The position numbers and the translations under genes are program-made. Below, piece by piece: positions 1 through 8,759 of a DNA stretch of 37,474 nt; positions within the stretch are counted from its first letter, which is position 1, and each line of letters starts with the position of its first letter. The notes below the pieces were generated by a model. That model did no database searches. It saw only the letters and a program-made list of their open reading frames with translations, and was not told where the DNA came from. The stretch is from Rhodopirellula maiorica SM1 (GTDB taxonomy: Bacteria > Planctomycetota > Planctomycetia > Pirellulales > Pirellulaceae), in assembly GCF_000346295.1 (NCBI RefSeq), contig NZ_ANOG01000515.1, positions 1 to 37,474 of the forward strand. The letters run 5' to 3'.

Positions 1-807
1 ATACTCGCCATACAGATAGGTAAAGTCGGGCTTTTGTTGACGTTCGATTGCAGCCACCGCGCGGTCGACGACATCTTGGGGCGGATCGATCCCAATCGAT
101 TTTGCCTGATGCATCGCGACCAATGCGGCGCCGCCAACAAAGCTGATCGAGCTGGATGTAGGACGTTTGGCTTGATAACGAAAATCGTAATACCCCCAAC
201 CGCCATCGACCGACTCGAATCGCCGCAGCATATCGTACTGCTGTTGTATCAAAGAACGAATCTGAGCGATTTTTTCCGAATCATCCGCATGTCGATTGTG
301 CAGATGAACCAGGGCTTCGATCGAATACAGATGCCCCCACACGTTGTAGATCGCGGTACCGTCAGCGCGACGCAGTCTTGGCAGATACTCGACTAACCAC
401 GCTTCTCCTTTTTCGATCGCGGCCTGCGCTGCTTCGTCGTCCTCATCAGCGCATTCGATTAGCGCCGACAGACACAACGACGTGGTTGCGGTGCGAAACG
501 CATGATGGGCGCCTGGGACGGGAGCGTAGATATTCAGATCTTTGGTATTCGTGGGCGAGCCCCACGAACCATTTGGGTTTTGGTCAGCCACCAAAAAGCC
601 GATACCTCGATGAATCGCTTGCTCGATCGCTTCGGAATGGGGAGCATCCACGTTGGGCAGCACCGGAGGCTTGCTAAAGTCAAGCTCTTGCAACCGCGTC
701 GGTGACGGTTCGACCTGCGCGGCCTCTTGCGCCATCACAGACGCACTGGTTGCGATCGCGGTGGCGACCAACACTACGGCTTGGAACCAATCACTTGCCC
801 CGCTCAT
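1..807 (-). CDS. Secreted prenyltransferase/squalene-oxidase-repeat (alpha/alpha toroid) protein, 3' end missing
   Basis: The open frame reads leftward from an ATG at 805-807 and leaves the window without a stop, giving 269 residues. An N-terminal hydrophobic stretch ending in VMAQEA (about residues 1-26) looks like a Sec signal peptide, so the protein probably acts outside the cytoplasm. The rest is helical and carries glycine-tryptophan motifs typical of terpenoid-cyclase/prenyltransferase toroid repeats: NGSWGS near residue 80 and DGGWGYY near residue 205. Planctomycetes encode many such secreted toroid proteins with no proven enzymatic role. I see no squalene-cyclase DxDD motif in the visible part, so a binding or structural role is as likely as catalysis. 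The start codon overlaps the stop of the adaptor gene upstream (TCAT at 804-807, ATGA on the coding strand), so the two are translationally coupled and probably work together. Fold is fairly sure; function is not. Confidence 0.8.
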   Translation of the reverse strand, partial: MSGASDWFQAVVLVATAIATSASVMAQEAAQVEPSPTRLQELDFSKPPVLPNVDAPHSEAIEQAIHRGIGFLVADQNPNGSWGSPTNTKDLNIYAPVPGAHHAFRTATTSLCLSALIECADEDDEAAQAAIEKGEAWLVEYLPRLRRADGTAIYNVWGHLYSIEALVHLHNRHADDSEKIAQIRSLIQQQYDMLRRFESVDGGWGYYDFRYQAKRPTSSSISFVGGAALVAMHQAKSIGIDPPQDVVDRAVAAIERQQKPDFTYLYGEY

Positions 808-2045
808 TCCTGGTCCACCTTTTCGAATTCGATGCTGCAGGTCATCCCAGGCATCAACTCTGCATTTTCGACTTTGCCCTTGACCTTCACGACGCACTCA
901 ATTTTGTTAGCGGCATAAGGCACTTTGCCGATCGACTCAATGGAAACGGGGATCTTTAGTTCAGGAAACGCTTTGGGAATCGCCGTCCCTTTCATTCCGA
1001 CATGAACTTTGCTCCGCTGTTCCTCGCTGAGGTCGGCGCTGATCCGCAAACGTTCTGGTTGAACGATCGTCGCCAAGACCTGCCGCGGTGTGACTTTCGA
1101 CTTCACATCCAAACTGCTGGCTTTGTCGCCCAGTTTCCCGCGAGTCAATTTGCCATGATAGACCAGCCCATCGCTCGGTGAGGTCAACACCAAACCTCGT
1201 CGCTCGGCTTGCAACTGTTTAAAGTCGGCTTGCTGTTTTTCGAGTTCTGTTTTCTGTCGGCGTCGCTCGATGTCTCGCTTGACACGAGCGGCTTTCAGAT
1301 CTTGGACGGTTTTGGCAAACGCCAATTCTGCTCGGGCGAGAGTCGCTTCCTGTTTTTCTTGTTGACTTGGAATCGATTGCGTGAGCGTGCGTTCGGTTCG
1401 TGTTTTGGTCAATTCCAGGTTGTACTTTGCTTGCTCCACAGCGCGGCGTGCACGCTTGAGCACGATCTCTTCGGACTCTTCGGTCAAGTCATCCTCTTGG
1501 TACATTTTCTCGAGCTGGTTCAGCTCTTCTTCGACATACTCGAGTGATTCTCGTGAACGCTTTAGCTGTACCTCGGCCGACATAATTTGCTGCTGGCGAT
1601 CGACATCGACAAAATTGTCATAAGCTTGCCGCGCTTCTTTGCGTGCTAATTCCGCAGCTTTGCGATCAAGTTCTTGTTGTTCACGAAATTGCTCATCACT
1701 AAAGACGGCCTCTTCAAACGCCAACTTAGCAAGTGCAACATCGAATTCCATCTTCCTAATTTTTTCATCGATTTCCTTGGTCTCGAACCAGACCACCGCG
1801 GCCCCTTTTTTCACATTTTTTCCATGTGGCAAGATTCGCTTGATGACGTACGAATCGATTTGCTCTGAGTCAGCCGCGATCTCATGACTCGACAACGACT
1901 CAAAAACGCCATCAATCTTGACAGCCGTCTCCTCTTGTTTGGATTCGTCGGTCGTTTTTTTCTCCGCCTCGTCTGCCATCGTTGGCAACACGGCAAACAA
2001 TGACAGGGCTATCGCGGCAAGACAGTGCAAGGGCTCGGTGCGCAT
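804..2045 (-). CDS. Periplasmic adaptor / membrane-fusion protein (HlyD-MFP type)
   Basis: About 413 residues from the ATG at 2043-2045. The open frame extends to 2126, but the inner ATG begins a clean signal peptide (MRTEPLHCLAAIALSLFAVLP...), while the extra 27 residues lack hydrophobic character, so the inner start is preferred. After the signal peptide comes a half-lipoyl segment (HGKNVKKGAAVVWFETKEID), then a very long charged coiled coil rich in Glu, Lys, Arg and Gln (roughly residues 85-290). Next is the returning lipoyl half (LTSPSDGLVYHGKLTRG) and a beta-barrel segment ending LMPGMTCSIEFEKV. This is the order of tripartite-efflux adaptors. No transporter or outer-membrane gene adjoins it within the window, and its only coupled partner is the toroid protein, which is unusual. 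It is distantly similar in layout to the adaptor at 33540-34634. Confidence 0.85.
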   Translation of the reverse strand: MRTEPLHCLAAIALSLFAVLPTMADEAEKKTTDESKQEETAVKIDGVFESLSSHEIAADSEQIDSYVIKRILPHGKNVKKGAAVVWFETKEIDEKIRKMEFDVALAKLAFEEAVFSDEQFREQQELDRKAAELARKEARQAYDNFVDVDRQQQIMSAEVQLKRSRESLEYVEEELNQLEKMYQEDDLTEESEEIVLKRARRAVEQAKYNLELTKTRTERTLTQSIPSQQEKQEATLARAELAFAKTVQDLKAARVKRDIERRRQKTELEKQQADFKQLQAERRGLVLTSPSDGLVYHGKLTRGKLGDKASSLDVKSKVTPRQVLATIVQPERLRISADLSEEQRSKVHVGMKGTAIPKAFPELKIPVSIESIGKVPYAANKIECVVKVKGKVENAELMPGMTCSIEFEKVDQE

Positions 2046-2419
2046 CAAGAATTCTCGAGAAGTGGAGGACGATGGAGCGGTTTTCTCTATCTTGATTGAC
2101 ACGTGGGCCCATGTCCACCTGAACACAACTCACCAACACACAAAACGCAGGTGGCTTGGTTCTGATCGAAGGCAGGGCATCGCGATCACGGTCTAAGTCA
2201 ACAGACTACCCGCCGCCACTACCACGATGCAGGGGGAAATCCTTCAGCGTTCTTTCTCTCGATTCATCCCAAAACGAATCTATGATCAGCCTCGAAAGCA
2301 AAACTTTTTTGCTACAATCGCGGCGGGGCACGTTATTAATCACAATGTGGCGAGAACTCGACAAACAGAAGACGCCGGCAAACCCGTCGGTTTAGCACGC
2401 CGGACACGATGCATGCGGC
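2046..2419. other. Divergent intergenic region between adaptor and large kinase
   Basis: This 374-base stretch separates two divergent genes and must hold promoters for both. A TACAAT sequence at 2313-2318 resembles a -10 element for the rightward kinase gene, but no convincing -35 sits 16-18 bases before it. Small open frames here are short and have no supporting ribosome-binding site. I see no terminator or repeat. Confidence 0.4.
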
Positions 2420-5400
2420 GTGACGGTGTCAACAATGGCGAGTGGCTCTGGAAGTGAATACGTGGATCCCAAGAAAACGAAAAACAGTGAATCACTCACC
2501 TTCGAATTTTTTGGAACCGATTCGGAGGCTGCCAGTGTCGATGTACCTGAGCGGATCGAAGAGTTTGTGATTCGCGAAGTGCTGGGACGCGGCGGGTTTG
2601 GCACAGTATTTCTTGCCTATGACACGACGCTACAACGCGACGTGGCACTCAAAGTTCCGCATCCATCTCTGGTCTCAAAACCCACGACGGTCAATCTATA
2701 TTTGCGTGAAGCCCGCGCGATCGCAAGCTTAGACCACCCCAATATCATCCCGGTCTACCGAGCAGCCAGCGCCGCGAGGATTGCCTGCTACATCGTGACG
2801 AAGCGGATTCGCGGCAGCGATTTGTCACAATGGGCAACGCAGCAGCGTCCCAGCTACGACGCGATCGCGAACCTGATCACTCAGGTCGCCGACGCGATTG
2901 CGTTTGCCCATCAACACGGCGTTGTGCATCGAGACATTAAACCCAGCAATATTTTGATCGACGAAAACGGGCATGCTTACGTTGCTGACTTTGGGTTGGC
3001 GCTACGCGATGTCGATCCGCGTGGCGGTCCCGCCTATGTGGGTACGCCTGCCTACATGAGCCCCGAACAAGCACGCGGCGAAGGACACCGTGTCGATGGG
3101 CGATCGGATCTCTATTCGCTCGGGGTTGTGATGTACGAATTGCTAACCGGCCAGCGGCCGTTTCAATCGACGGTCGAGGACGGTTTGTACGACGAGATTC
3201 TGTACAACCAACCGGTCCATCCGAGAAAGCTTGCCCCTCACATTCCCAGCGAGCTTTCTCGAATCTGTCTCAAAGCTTTATCCAAATCAATAAACGAACG
3301 CTATGCAACGGGCGAAGCCATTGCCACCGACCTCCGGCAATGGCTTGCCCGTCAAGGAAACCAGGACGGCCTTCGGCCGGAAACACGCAATGGTTCGCTG
3401 CCCCATGTTACTTCAACCATTGACAGCGGGTTGGAGAGCCCAAAAACGCCACCGTTACCACGGGTGGTTCCCAAGGGGCTGAGACCGTTTGATATACGGG
3501 ATGCCGATTTCTTTTTGCAACTTTTGCCCGGCCCACGTGATCGTGATGGCGTTCCAGAAATCATCCGTTTTTGGCTCTCGAAACTCGACGCTAACACCGA
3601 TACGGATCCCGTTCCGGTTGGGGTGATTTACGGTCCGAGCGGTTGTGGAAAAACGTCGCTCGTGCGAGCTGGAATCATCCCACGATTAGCTGACGATGTC
3701 ATCGCGATCTATGTCCAAGCGACGGCCGAGGACACCGAACGGACGTTGCACGACCAGATCGTTTCTCGATTATCGCTGATTCGCGATCCCAACAACGCCA
3801 CACAACAAGATGTCGTCCAGTCGTTTGCCACGATTCGGCGTTTACAGCGTCGCCGCGTTGTCATCTTTATCGATCAATTCGAGCAATGGTTGTTCGCCAA
3901 TCCCGATGGTTCACGCGAAGCATTGGTCCAGGCACTGCGGCAATGTGATGGTGAATACTTGCAGTGCGTTCTGATGGTCCGCGACGATTTTTGGATGGGT
4001 GTCACCCGATTGATGCAAGCCCTCGACTACACCATTGCCGAAAATGTCAACGCAACGGCAGTCGATTTGTTCGACGAATCGCATGCGCGAAACGTATTGG
4101 CGTTGTTCGGTGCCGCTTACCACCGATTGCCCGAGCAAGTCGAGCAACGATCAGCCGGTCAAAACCTGTTTCTAGACCAGGCGGTACAGTACTTGGCAGC
4201 CGATGGACGAGTGATCTGTGTGCAATTGGCCTTGTTGACCGAGATGCTAAAGAACCGCCCTTGGGATCATGCCGAAGGATTGTTCGATGACGGTGGCGTT
4301 GGGCTTGGAATGCGTTTTCTAGACGAAACGTTTGATAGCGAGTTAGCTCGGCGACGGACTCGGATTCATGCCGAAGGGGCTCATCGCGTGCTCCGCGCCC
4401 TCTTACCCGAAGCCAGCTCGCGGATCAAAGGATCGGTTCGCACCAAAGAGGAACTTGCGCAAGCCGCATCGTATCGCGAGAAGAGTTCATTTCGAGAACT
4501 GCTGGCGATCCTGGACCGCGAAATGCACCTGATCACACCTACCGACCGCGTCGCAACGGACACCCTGGGCAGTGATCATCAAAGTGCGACGGAACCAAGC
4601 AGTGCGAGTGACTCGAGTGATTCCTTCGGAAAGAACACCTCCGAAAACAGGTCCGGAGGTTACCAATTGACTCATGACTTTCTGATCGCACCGATCCGGC
4701 AATGGATCGAGTATCGAAATCGTTCGACAAAACAGGGAAAGGCCCGTTTGCGATTGGAAGAATTTTCGGACCTGTATCGTGTTCGTCCCCTGCCGCAATC
4801 GCTACCAACGCTTGGCGAGTACTTGACCATATGCCGCTACACCGATTTACGTCGCTGCAATACACCGCAGCAAAACATGATGAAGGCGGCAAAGGTGCGA
4901 CACCTGACCAACGTAGCGACATGGTCAGTTGCCGTTATGGTGATGCTGGTCGGCATGTTCTCGGGTTACCGGTTGTTGCAGAACCACAATCAGAAGAACG
5001 CGAGTCGTATGGCGATCGAACGGTTGCTCGATGCCAAAATGAACGACGCCGTTCTATTGGCGACGTCGCTACATGATTCCGATTTCGCAACCGAGGAAGC
5101 CACTCGTTTGATCAACGACGAAGATGCGATGATCTCTGATCGAGTCCGTGGTGCACTCGTACTCGCCGACTCGAATCCCAAAGCCACCGACCTGCTCGCC
5201 CGATACGTGCTCGAAGCTCCGGTGGACGAGGTGGTCACCATCGCTAAAAAATTTGTCCATACAACCTCCATCGGCGACCCATTTTTCTCTGATTTGTGGT
5301 CCGCGCAACGCGCGTCGAGAGACAGATTGATTCGCGCTGCGTGCATGTTGGCCAATGATCCGGCACGACAAAATCAGTTGCAAAACCAAGTCGATTTGAC

Positions 5401-7873
5401 TCGGTTGATGAAGCTCTTGTTAAACGAAAATCCGTTGTGGATTCAACGTTGGGGCGATGCCTTCCATCCGATCGGGAATGACTTGGTCCCGTTGTTGGAC
5501 AAGCATCTAAAAGACCGAACTCGAAAACAGGAATCGGTCAACGCGGCGAATCTAATGGTGGCATTTGCCGCGGACGATTTGCCCAGGCTGGTGACTCACC
5601 TACCGCACGCATTTCCATCCGAATTGGTTGCCTACACTGACGCAATCGCAAGGTACGGCGACGTTGGACGTCATGCTGTCGAGGCACAGTGGCGAATGGA
5701 AGTCGCCGAGCATCCTCCTGCGATTGATGTCGCTCAGCCGTGGGGGTCGCCATGGTGGTGTGTCGGCAAACGCGAATCAATCTCTGGACTTGCCCCGCGA
5801 GAATTAAACCAATCCTTGACCGCTCGACTTCGTGTGAGTGAAGTGGCCATCGGATTGCACGCGATCATGCTACACAAGGTTGCCGAGACCGATGTTCAAT
5901 CCATCCTTCACGAACTTGCCGAGGCTGATTACCGAATCGCAGAATTGGTGCCCTATCAGATAGGGACAAAACGTTTCTGGGCAGTGTTGACGCTACGTGA
6001 TGGAGCCGAGTCTCGATTCTGCATCGACGCCACTGCGGATGAACTTCGTCAACAAAATCTTGATCACCGAGCCGATCGTTATTTTCCAGACACACTACAC
6101 GTCTATCGTCAGGACGACTCGGAAAAATACAGCTGTGTTTGGATCCGTGTCCCTGATGATTCGGCATTGTTGGACGCCGATTTATATGTCGACGTTCACC
6201 ACGACCTTCATCACGAAAACGGCTGGGGACCGCTGGTGGAACGTGGGATTGAAATTCCACGCACGAATCTGACATTGCAAAAAAACGACGGCGAAGACTA
6301 CTTTTCCTCGATTCGTTGGAAAGTCGAAGGCTCGATCGATTTTCACGAAGCATGGCACCAGAGTCGCCAAATGTGCAACGACCTAAACCACTATGGCCGA
6401 GGCAACACGTTGGTGTCGCAGCAATTCGACGACCGATTGTTCAGTAATTCCCAGCGAGACATCACTGCGGTGTGGTGGTCCGAATTACCGGTTGAAGTGC
6501 ACAAAATCGATCCGCAACCCCGACGCGAACATTTGCGTCAAACACGCGCTGCGATGGCCCAAGGTTACTATCCGATATCACTCGGAATCGCCCAGACGGG
6601 CGACGAATCGACGCCGCAGTTTGGATCGCTTTGGTGGCGTCCGCAAACCCCATATTCCGAGCAAGTTGAAAGGTGTAATCGACTACAAAACCTGTTGGCT
6701 GCAATGTTTCGATTGGGCGATCAGCAACAAATGGCTACGGCAATGCAGGCCGATTTTTCCGCAGCGACTCGCGGGGCCATGATCGAATCGTTCGCAGCGT
6801 TTGATTTGTCGGCAGATTGGCTAATTAACCATCTCGAAAACATTGACCAAGACGTCATGTTGCGTCGTAGCTGTGCGATGGCATTAGCCATCTATCCCAC
6901 CGACTCCATTTCCGAATCGCATCGCGAAAAAGTGATTTCCCGACTTTCGCATTGGTATACAGAGAGCCCCGACCCAGGTCTGCGTTCAGCGGTCCAGGCG
7001 ATTGCAACCGCATGGGGTGTCACGCTCGACCTTCCGCCGATGTCGGAATTTGCGGGCGAATTCCGCACTACGGCGGGCGATCGCATGGTCGTGATCCAAC
7101 CCGATGACCTGATTTGGGTCGGATCGCCAGCGACCGAACCTGGACGTGATGGAAGCAAAGAACCTCAGACTCCGTTCCAGCTTGATTATCCGTACGCCAT
7201 CGCCACCCAGGAAGTGACAACGGCCCAATTTCGGCAATTTCGTCAAGAACACAATTTCGCGCCTCGCTACACTCCCAGCGCGGATTGCCCCGTGATTGGA
7301 GTCAACTGGTTCGATGCCGCAAAATATTGTCGTTGGCTCAGCGAGCAAGAAGGGATCCCCGAATCACAAATGTGTTATCCGCCGATCGATGAGATAGAAC
7401 CGGGAATGCAGCTTGCCTACGACTATCACAAACGCATCGGTTACCGATTGCCCACCGAAATCGAATGGGAATTTGCCTGTCGGGGCGGTTCAAGTCGCGG
7501 GCGTTGGTTCGGATTCGACCCGACTCGTTTGCACTGGCATGCATGGACCGCCGAAAATTCGAGTTTCGAAATGCATCCAACCGCCCATTTGCTACCGAAC
7601 GATTACGGGCTGTTCGATATGCTGGGAAATGCGATGGAGTGGTGCCACGCCGCGCATGCCCCCTACCCAACATTTCCTCATGCACCGGTGCCAGACCCCG
7701 CAACCTCTCTGACAACGATCGACCAAGAGACCCGCATGGCAACTCGCGGCGGCGCAAACCTGTACCAACCACTCGACGCACGCGCGGCGCAGCGAAATTG
7801 GCATGCGGCATTTCTCAATCGAGTCTACTTGTCATTCCGAATCGCTCGCACGATGCCAAACGAAAATCGCTAA
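2420..7873 (+). CDS. Ser/Thr protein kinase fused to STAND-type NTPase, transmembrane segment and FGE/SUMF1-like domain
   Basis: A 1817-residue multidomain protein. GTG at 2420 is the longest start; ATG at 2435 is a reasonable alternative. Neither has a clear Shine-Dalgarno. Residues about 48-315 form a Hanks kinase with all key elements: glycine loop GRGGFGTV (about 56-63), Lys78, HRD 170-172, DFG 190-192 and a YMSPEQ activation-segment end. A P-loop NTPase follows, with Walker A GPSGCGKT (405-412) and Walker B around Asp485 (VVIFIDQFEQW), then a THDFLIAPIRQW segment typical of nSTAND1-type modules. One transmembrane helix lies near 833-853, so the kinase and NTPase are cytoplasmic. A long region of helical-repeat character leads to a C-terminal formylglycine-generating-enzyme-like fold (about 1560-1810; GYRLPTEIEWEFACRGG). 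The cysteine pair needed for formylglycine synthesis is absent from the final segment (RGGANLYQPLDARAAQRNW), so this domain is probably a binding module. The protein is likely a membrane sensor-switch. Confidence 0.92.
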   Translation: MTVSTMASGSGSEYVDPKKTKNSESLTFEFFGTDSEAASVDVPERIEEFVIREVLGRGGFGTVFLAYDTTLQRDVALKVPHPSLVSKPTTVNLYLREARAIASLDHPNIIPVYRAASAARIACYIVTKRIRGSDLSQWATQQRPSYDAIANLITQVADAIAFAHQHGVVHRDIKPSNILIDENGHAYVADFGLALRDVDPRGGPAYVGTPAYMSPEQARGEGHRVDGRSDLYSLGVVMYELLTGQRPFQSTVEDGLYDEILYNQPVHPRKLAPHIPSELSRICLKALSKSINERYATGEAIATDLRQWLARQGNQDGLRPETRNGSLPHVTSTIDSGLESPKTPPLPRVVPKGLRPFDIRDADFFLQLLPGPRDRDGVPEIIRFWLSKLDANTDTDPVPVGVIYGPSGCGKTSLVRAGIIPRLADDVIAIYVQATAEDTERTLHDQIVSRLSLIRDPNNATQQDVVQSFATIRRLQRRRVVIFIDQFEQWLFANPDGSREALVQALRQCDGEYLQCVLMVRDDFWMGVTRLMQALDYTIAENVNATAVDLFDESHARNVLALFGAAYHRLPEQVEQRSAGQNLFLDQAVQYLAADGRVICVQLALLTEMLKNRPWDHAEGLFDDGGVGLGMRFLDETFDSELARRRTRIHAEGAHRVLRALLPEASSRIKGSVRTKEELAQAASYREKSSFRELLAILDREMHLITPTDRVATDTLGSDHQSATEPSSASDSSDSFGKNTSENRSGGYQLTHDFLIAPIRQWIEYRNRSTKQGKARLRLEEFSDLYRVRPLPQSLPTLGEYLTICRYTDLRRCNTPQQNMMKAAKVRHLTNVATWSVAVMVMLVGMFSGYRLLQNHNQKNASRMAIERLLDAKMNDAVLLATSLHDSDFATEEATRLINDEDAMISDRVRGALVLADSNPKATDLLARYVLEAPVDEVVTIAKKFVHTTSIGDPFFSDLWSAQRASRDRLIRAACMLANDPARQNQLQNQVDLTRLMKLLLNENPLWIQRWGDAFHPIGNDLVPLLDKHLKDRTRKQESVNAANLMVAFAADDLPRLVTHLPHAFPSELVAYTDAIARYGDVGRHAVEAQWRMEVAEHPPAIDVAQPWGSPWWCVGKRESISGLAPRELNQSLTARLRVSEVAIGLHAIMLHKVAETDVQSILHELAEADYRIAELVPYQIGTKRFWAVLTLRDGAESRFCIDATADELRQQNLDHRADRYFPDTLHVYRQDDSEKYSCVWIRVPDDSALLDADLYVDVHHDLHHENGWGPLVERGIEIPRTNLTLQKNDGEDYFSSIRWKVEGSIDFHEAWHQSRQMCNDLNHYGRGNTLVSQQFDDRLFSNSQRDITAVWWSELPVEVHKIDPQPRREHLRQTRAAMAQGYYPISLGIAQTGDESTPQFGSLWWRPQTPYSEQVERCNRLQNLLAAMFRLGDQQQMATAMQADFSAATRGAMIESFAAFDLSADWLINHLENIDQDVMLRRSCAMALAIYPTDSISESHREKVISRLSHWYTESPDPGLRSAVQAIATAWGVTLDLPPMSEFAGEFRTTAGDRMVVIQPDDLIWVGSPATEPGRDGSKEPQTPFQLDYPYAIATQEVTTAQFRQFRQEHNFAPRYTPSADCPVIGVNWFDAAKYCRWLSEQEGIPESQMCYPPIDEIEPGMQLAYDYHKRIGYRLPTEIEWEFACRGGSSRGRWFGFDPTRLHWHAWTAENSSFEMHPTAHLLPNDYGLFDMLGNAMEWCHAAHAPYPTFPHAPVPDPATSLTTIDQETRMATRGGANLYQPLDARAAQRNWHAAFLNRVYLSFRIARTMPNENR

Positions 7874-7877
7874 GTTA

Positions 7878-7901
7878 GATTTTTGAAAAATCGTCGATTT
7901 T
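7878..7901 (+). terminator. AT-rich dyads just after the large kinase gene
   Basis: Two overlapping perfect dyads lie five bases past the kinase stop: GATTTTT/AAAAATC (7878-7892) and AAAATCG/CGATTTT (7887-7901). Each has a one-base centre. They have little GC in the stems and no following T-run, so an intrinsic terminator is only one possibility; a regulatory dyad for the next gene is another. Confidence 0.25.
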
Positions 7902-8018
7902 GTCATCGATTCAGCGTTCGGCAATACATCTCATCAAATCAGGGAATACAATGGCCCAACGCGAGGGGCCAAGAAATATCAACATGATCATCCTTCCCTT
8001 TTGACAACAAACCAAACT

Positions 8019-8759
8019 ATGGATCGAGAACGCTATAGACAATTGCTGTTGGCCGGAACCGTCACGTTCCCAGCAACCCTTCCTCGCGTGGCCGAGTTGT
8101 CATTGCAATCGATCGAGCAACTGCCTGTGGCGGAAGTCGGCGGCGTCGATCCCGGCAGCAAGTGGTTACGGGCTACCGAACGTCCTTCGCCACGTGTAAC
8201 GCTCATTCGTAGCATTTTGGTGACGGAAGTACGTGCCGTGTTTTTACCTCAAAACCCTGCAAATTTCGATTGGGATCAAGGGACATGGCTGCTCGAATCC
8301 GAAGTGTTACCCGGGTTACAGATGCAGCTCAATGATGCCCCTCGCGTGCTCGGCGTCCTGTACGTGCCCGAGTTCAGCCCAACTCTGTTGGAAGTCCATA
8401 CCGGAATGACCGCCGCCGAGAGTGCGCAGTATTATCCGCCCCTTCCCTGTGATCGCTCGCGAGACCATTACCAGGCCGGAGGCACGAAACTAGCCTCTTT
8501 AACGGCTCAGGCTCAAACCGGTGCAAGCGGATTGTTTACGACACGACAGGAACATGAAACTCCCTGTGATTCCTATATTCGTTCGGCCGGGATGGTGGCA
8601 GACGAGGAACTTTACGATCCGCACCTTGCTGATGTTGCGTCGTTGCGATCTTTATCTCATTCCCAATGCGACGATGGTTTTCTAGACCGTAGCAGTGGAT
8701 CGTTGTCGCAGTGTGACGATGGATTCTTGGACCGTGTCGATGGACCATCATCGTCATGA
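8019..8759 (+). CDS. Unknown protein with duplicated Cys-Asp decapeptide tail
   Basis: I do not recognise this family. The ATG at 8019 gives 246 residues; an in-frame TTG at 8001 would add six. Neither has a clear ribosome-binding site. There is no signal peptide or membrane helix. The first ~150 residues are mixed alpha/beta-like and contain no cysteine. All four cysteines lie in the C-terminal part and each is followed by aspartate: PCDRSRD, PCDSYIRS and two copies of SQCDDGFLDR. The two decapeptides (8661-8690 and 8706-8735) are identical in protein but differ at six of ten codons. The stop overlaps the start of the downstream glycosyltransferase (ATGA at 8756-8759), and a GT25 gene follows, so this is the first gene of a three-gene unit. 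A role as substrate or partner of those enzymes is inference only. Confidence 0.7.
   Translation: MDRERYRQLLLAGTVTFPATLPRVAELSLQSIEQLPVAEVGGVDPGSKWLRATERPSPRVTLIRSILVTEVRAVFLPQNPANFDWDQGTWLLESEVLPGLQMQLNDAPRVLGVLYVPEFSPTLLEVHTGMTAAESAQYYPPLPCDRSRDHYQAGGTKLASLTAQAQTGASGLFTTRQEHETPCDSYIRSAGMVADEELYDPHLADVASLRSLSHSQCDDGFLDRSSGSLSQCDDGFLDRVDGPSSS
8661..8735 (+). repeat. Tandem coding repeat SQCDDGFLDR x2
   Basis: Two 30-base units at 8661-8690 and 8706-8735, offset by 45 bases, encode the same ten residues. Six of the ten codons differ only synonymously. That pattern points to retention of the peptide rather than to a recent DNA slip. Confidence 0.85.

Noticed and set aside
2046-2126. 27-residue N-terminal extension of the left adaptor
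   Set aside because: The inner ATG at 2043-2045 starts directly at a good signal peptide; the extension would bury it.
7100-7873. Active formylglycine-generating enzyme at the end of the large kinase
   Set aside because: The fold is recognisable, but the conserved cysteine pair of the catalytic segment is absent, so sulfatase maturation is unlikely.
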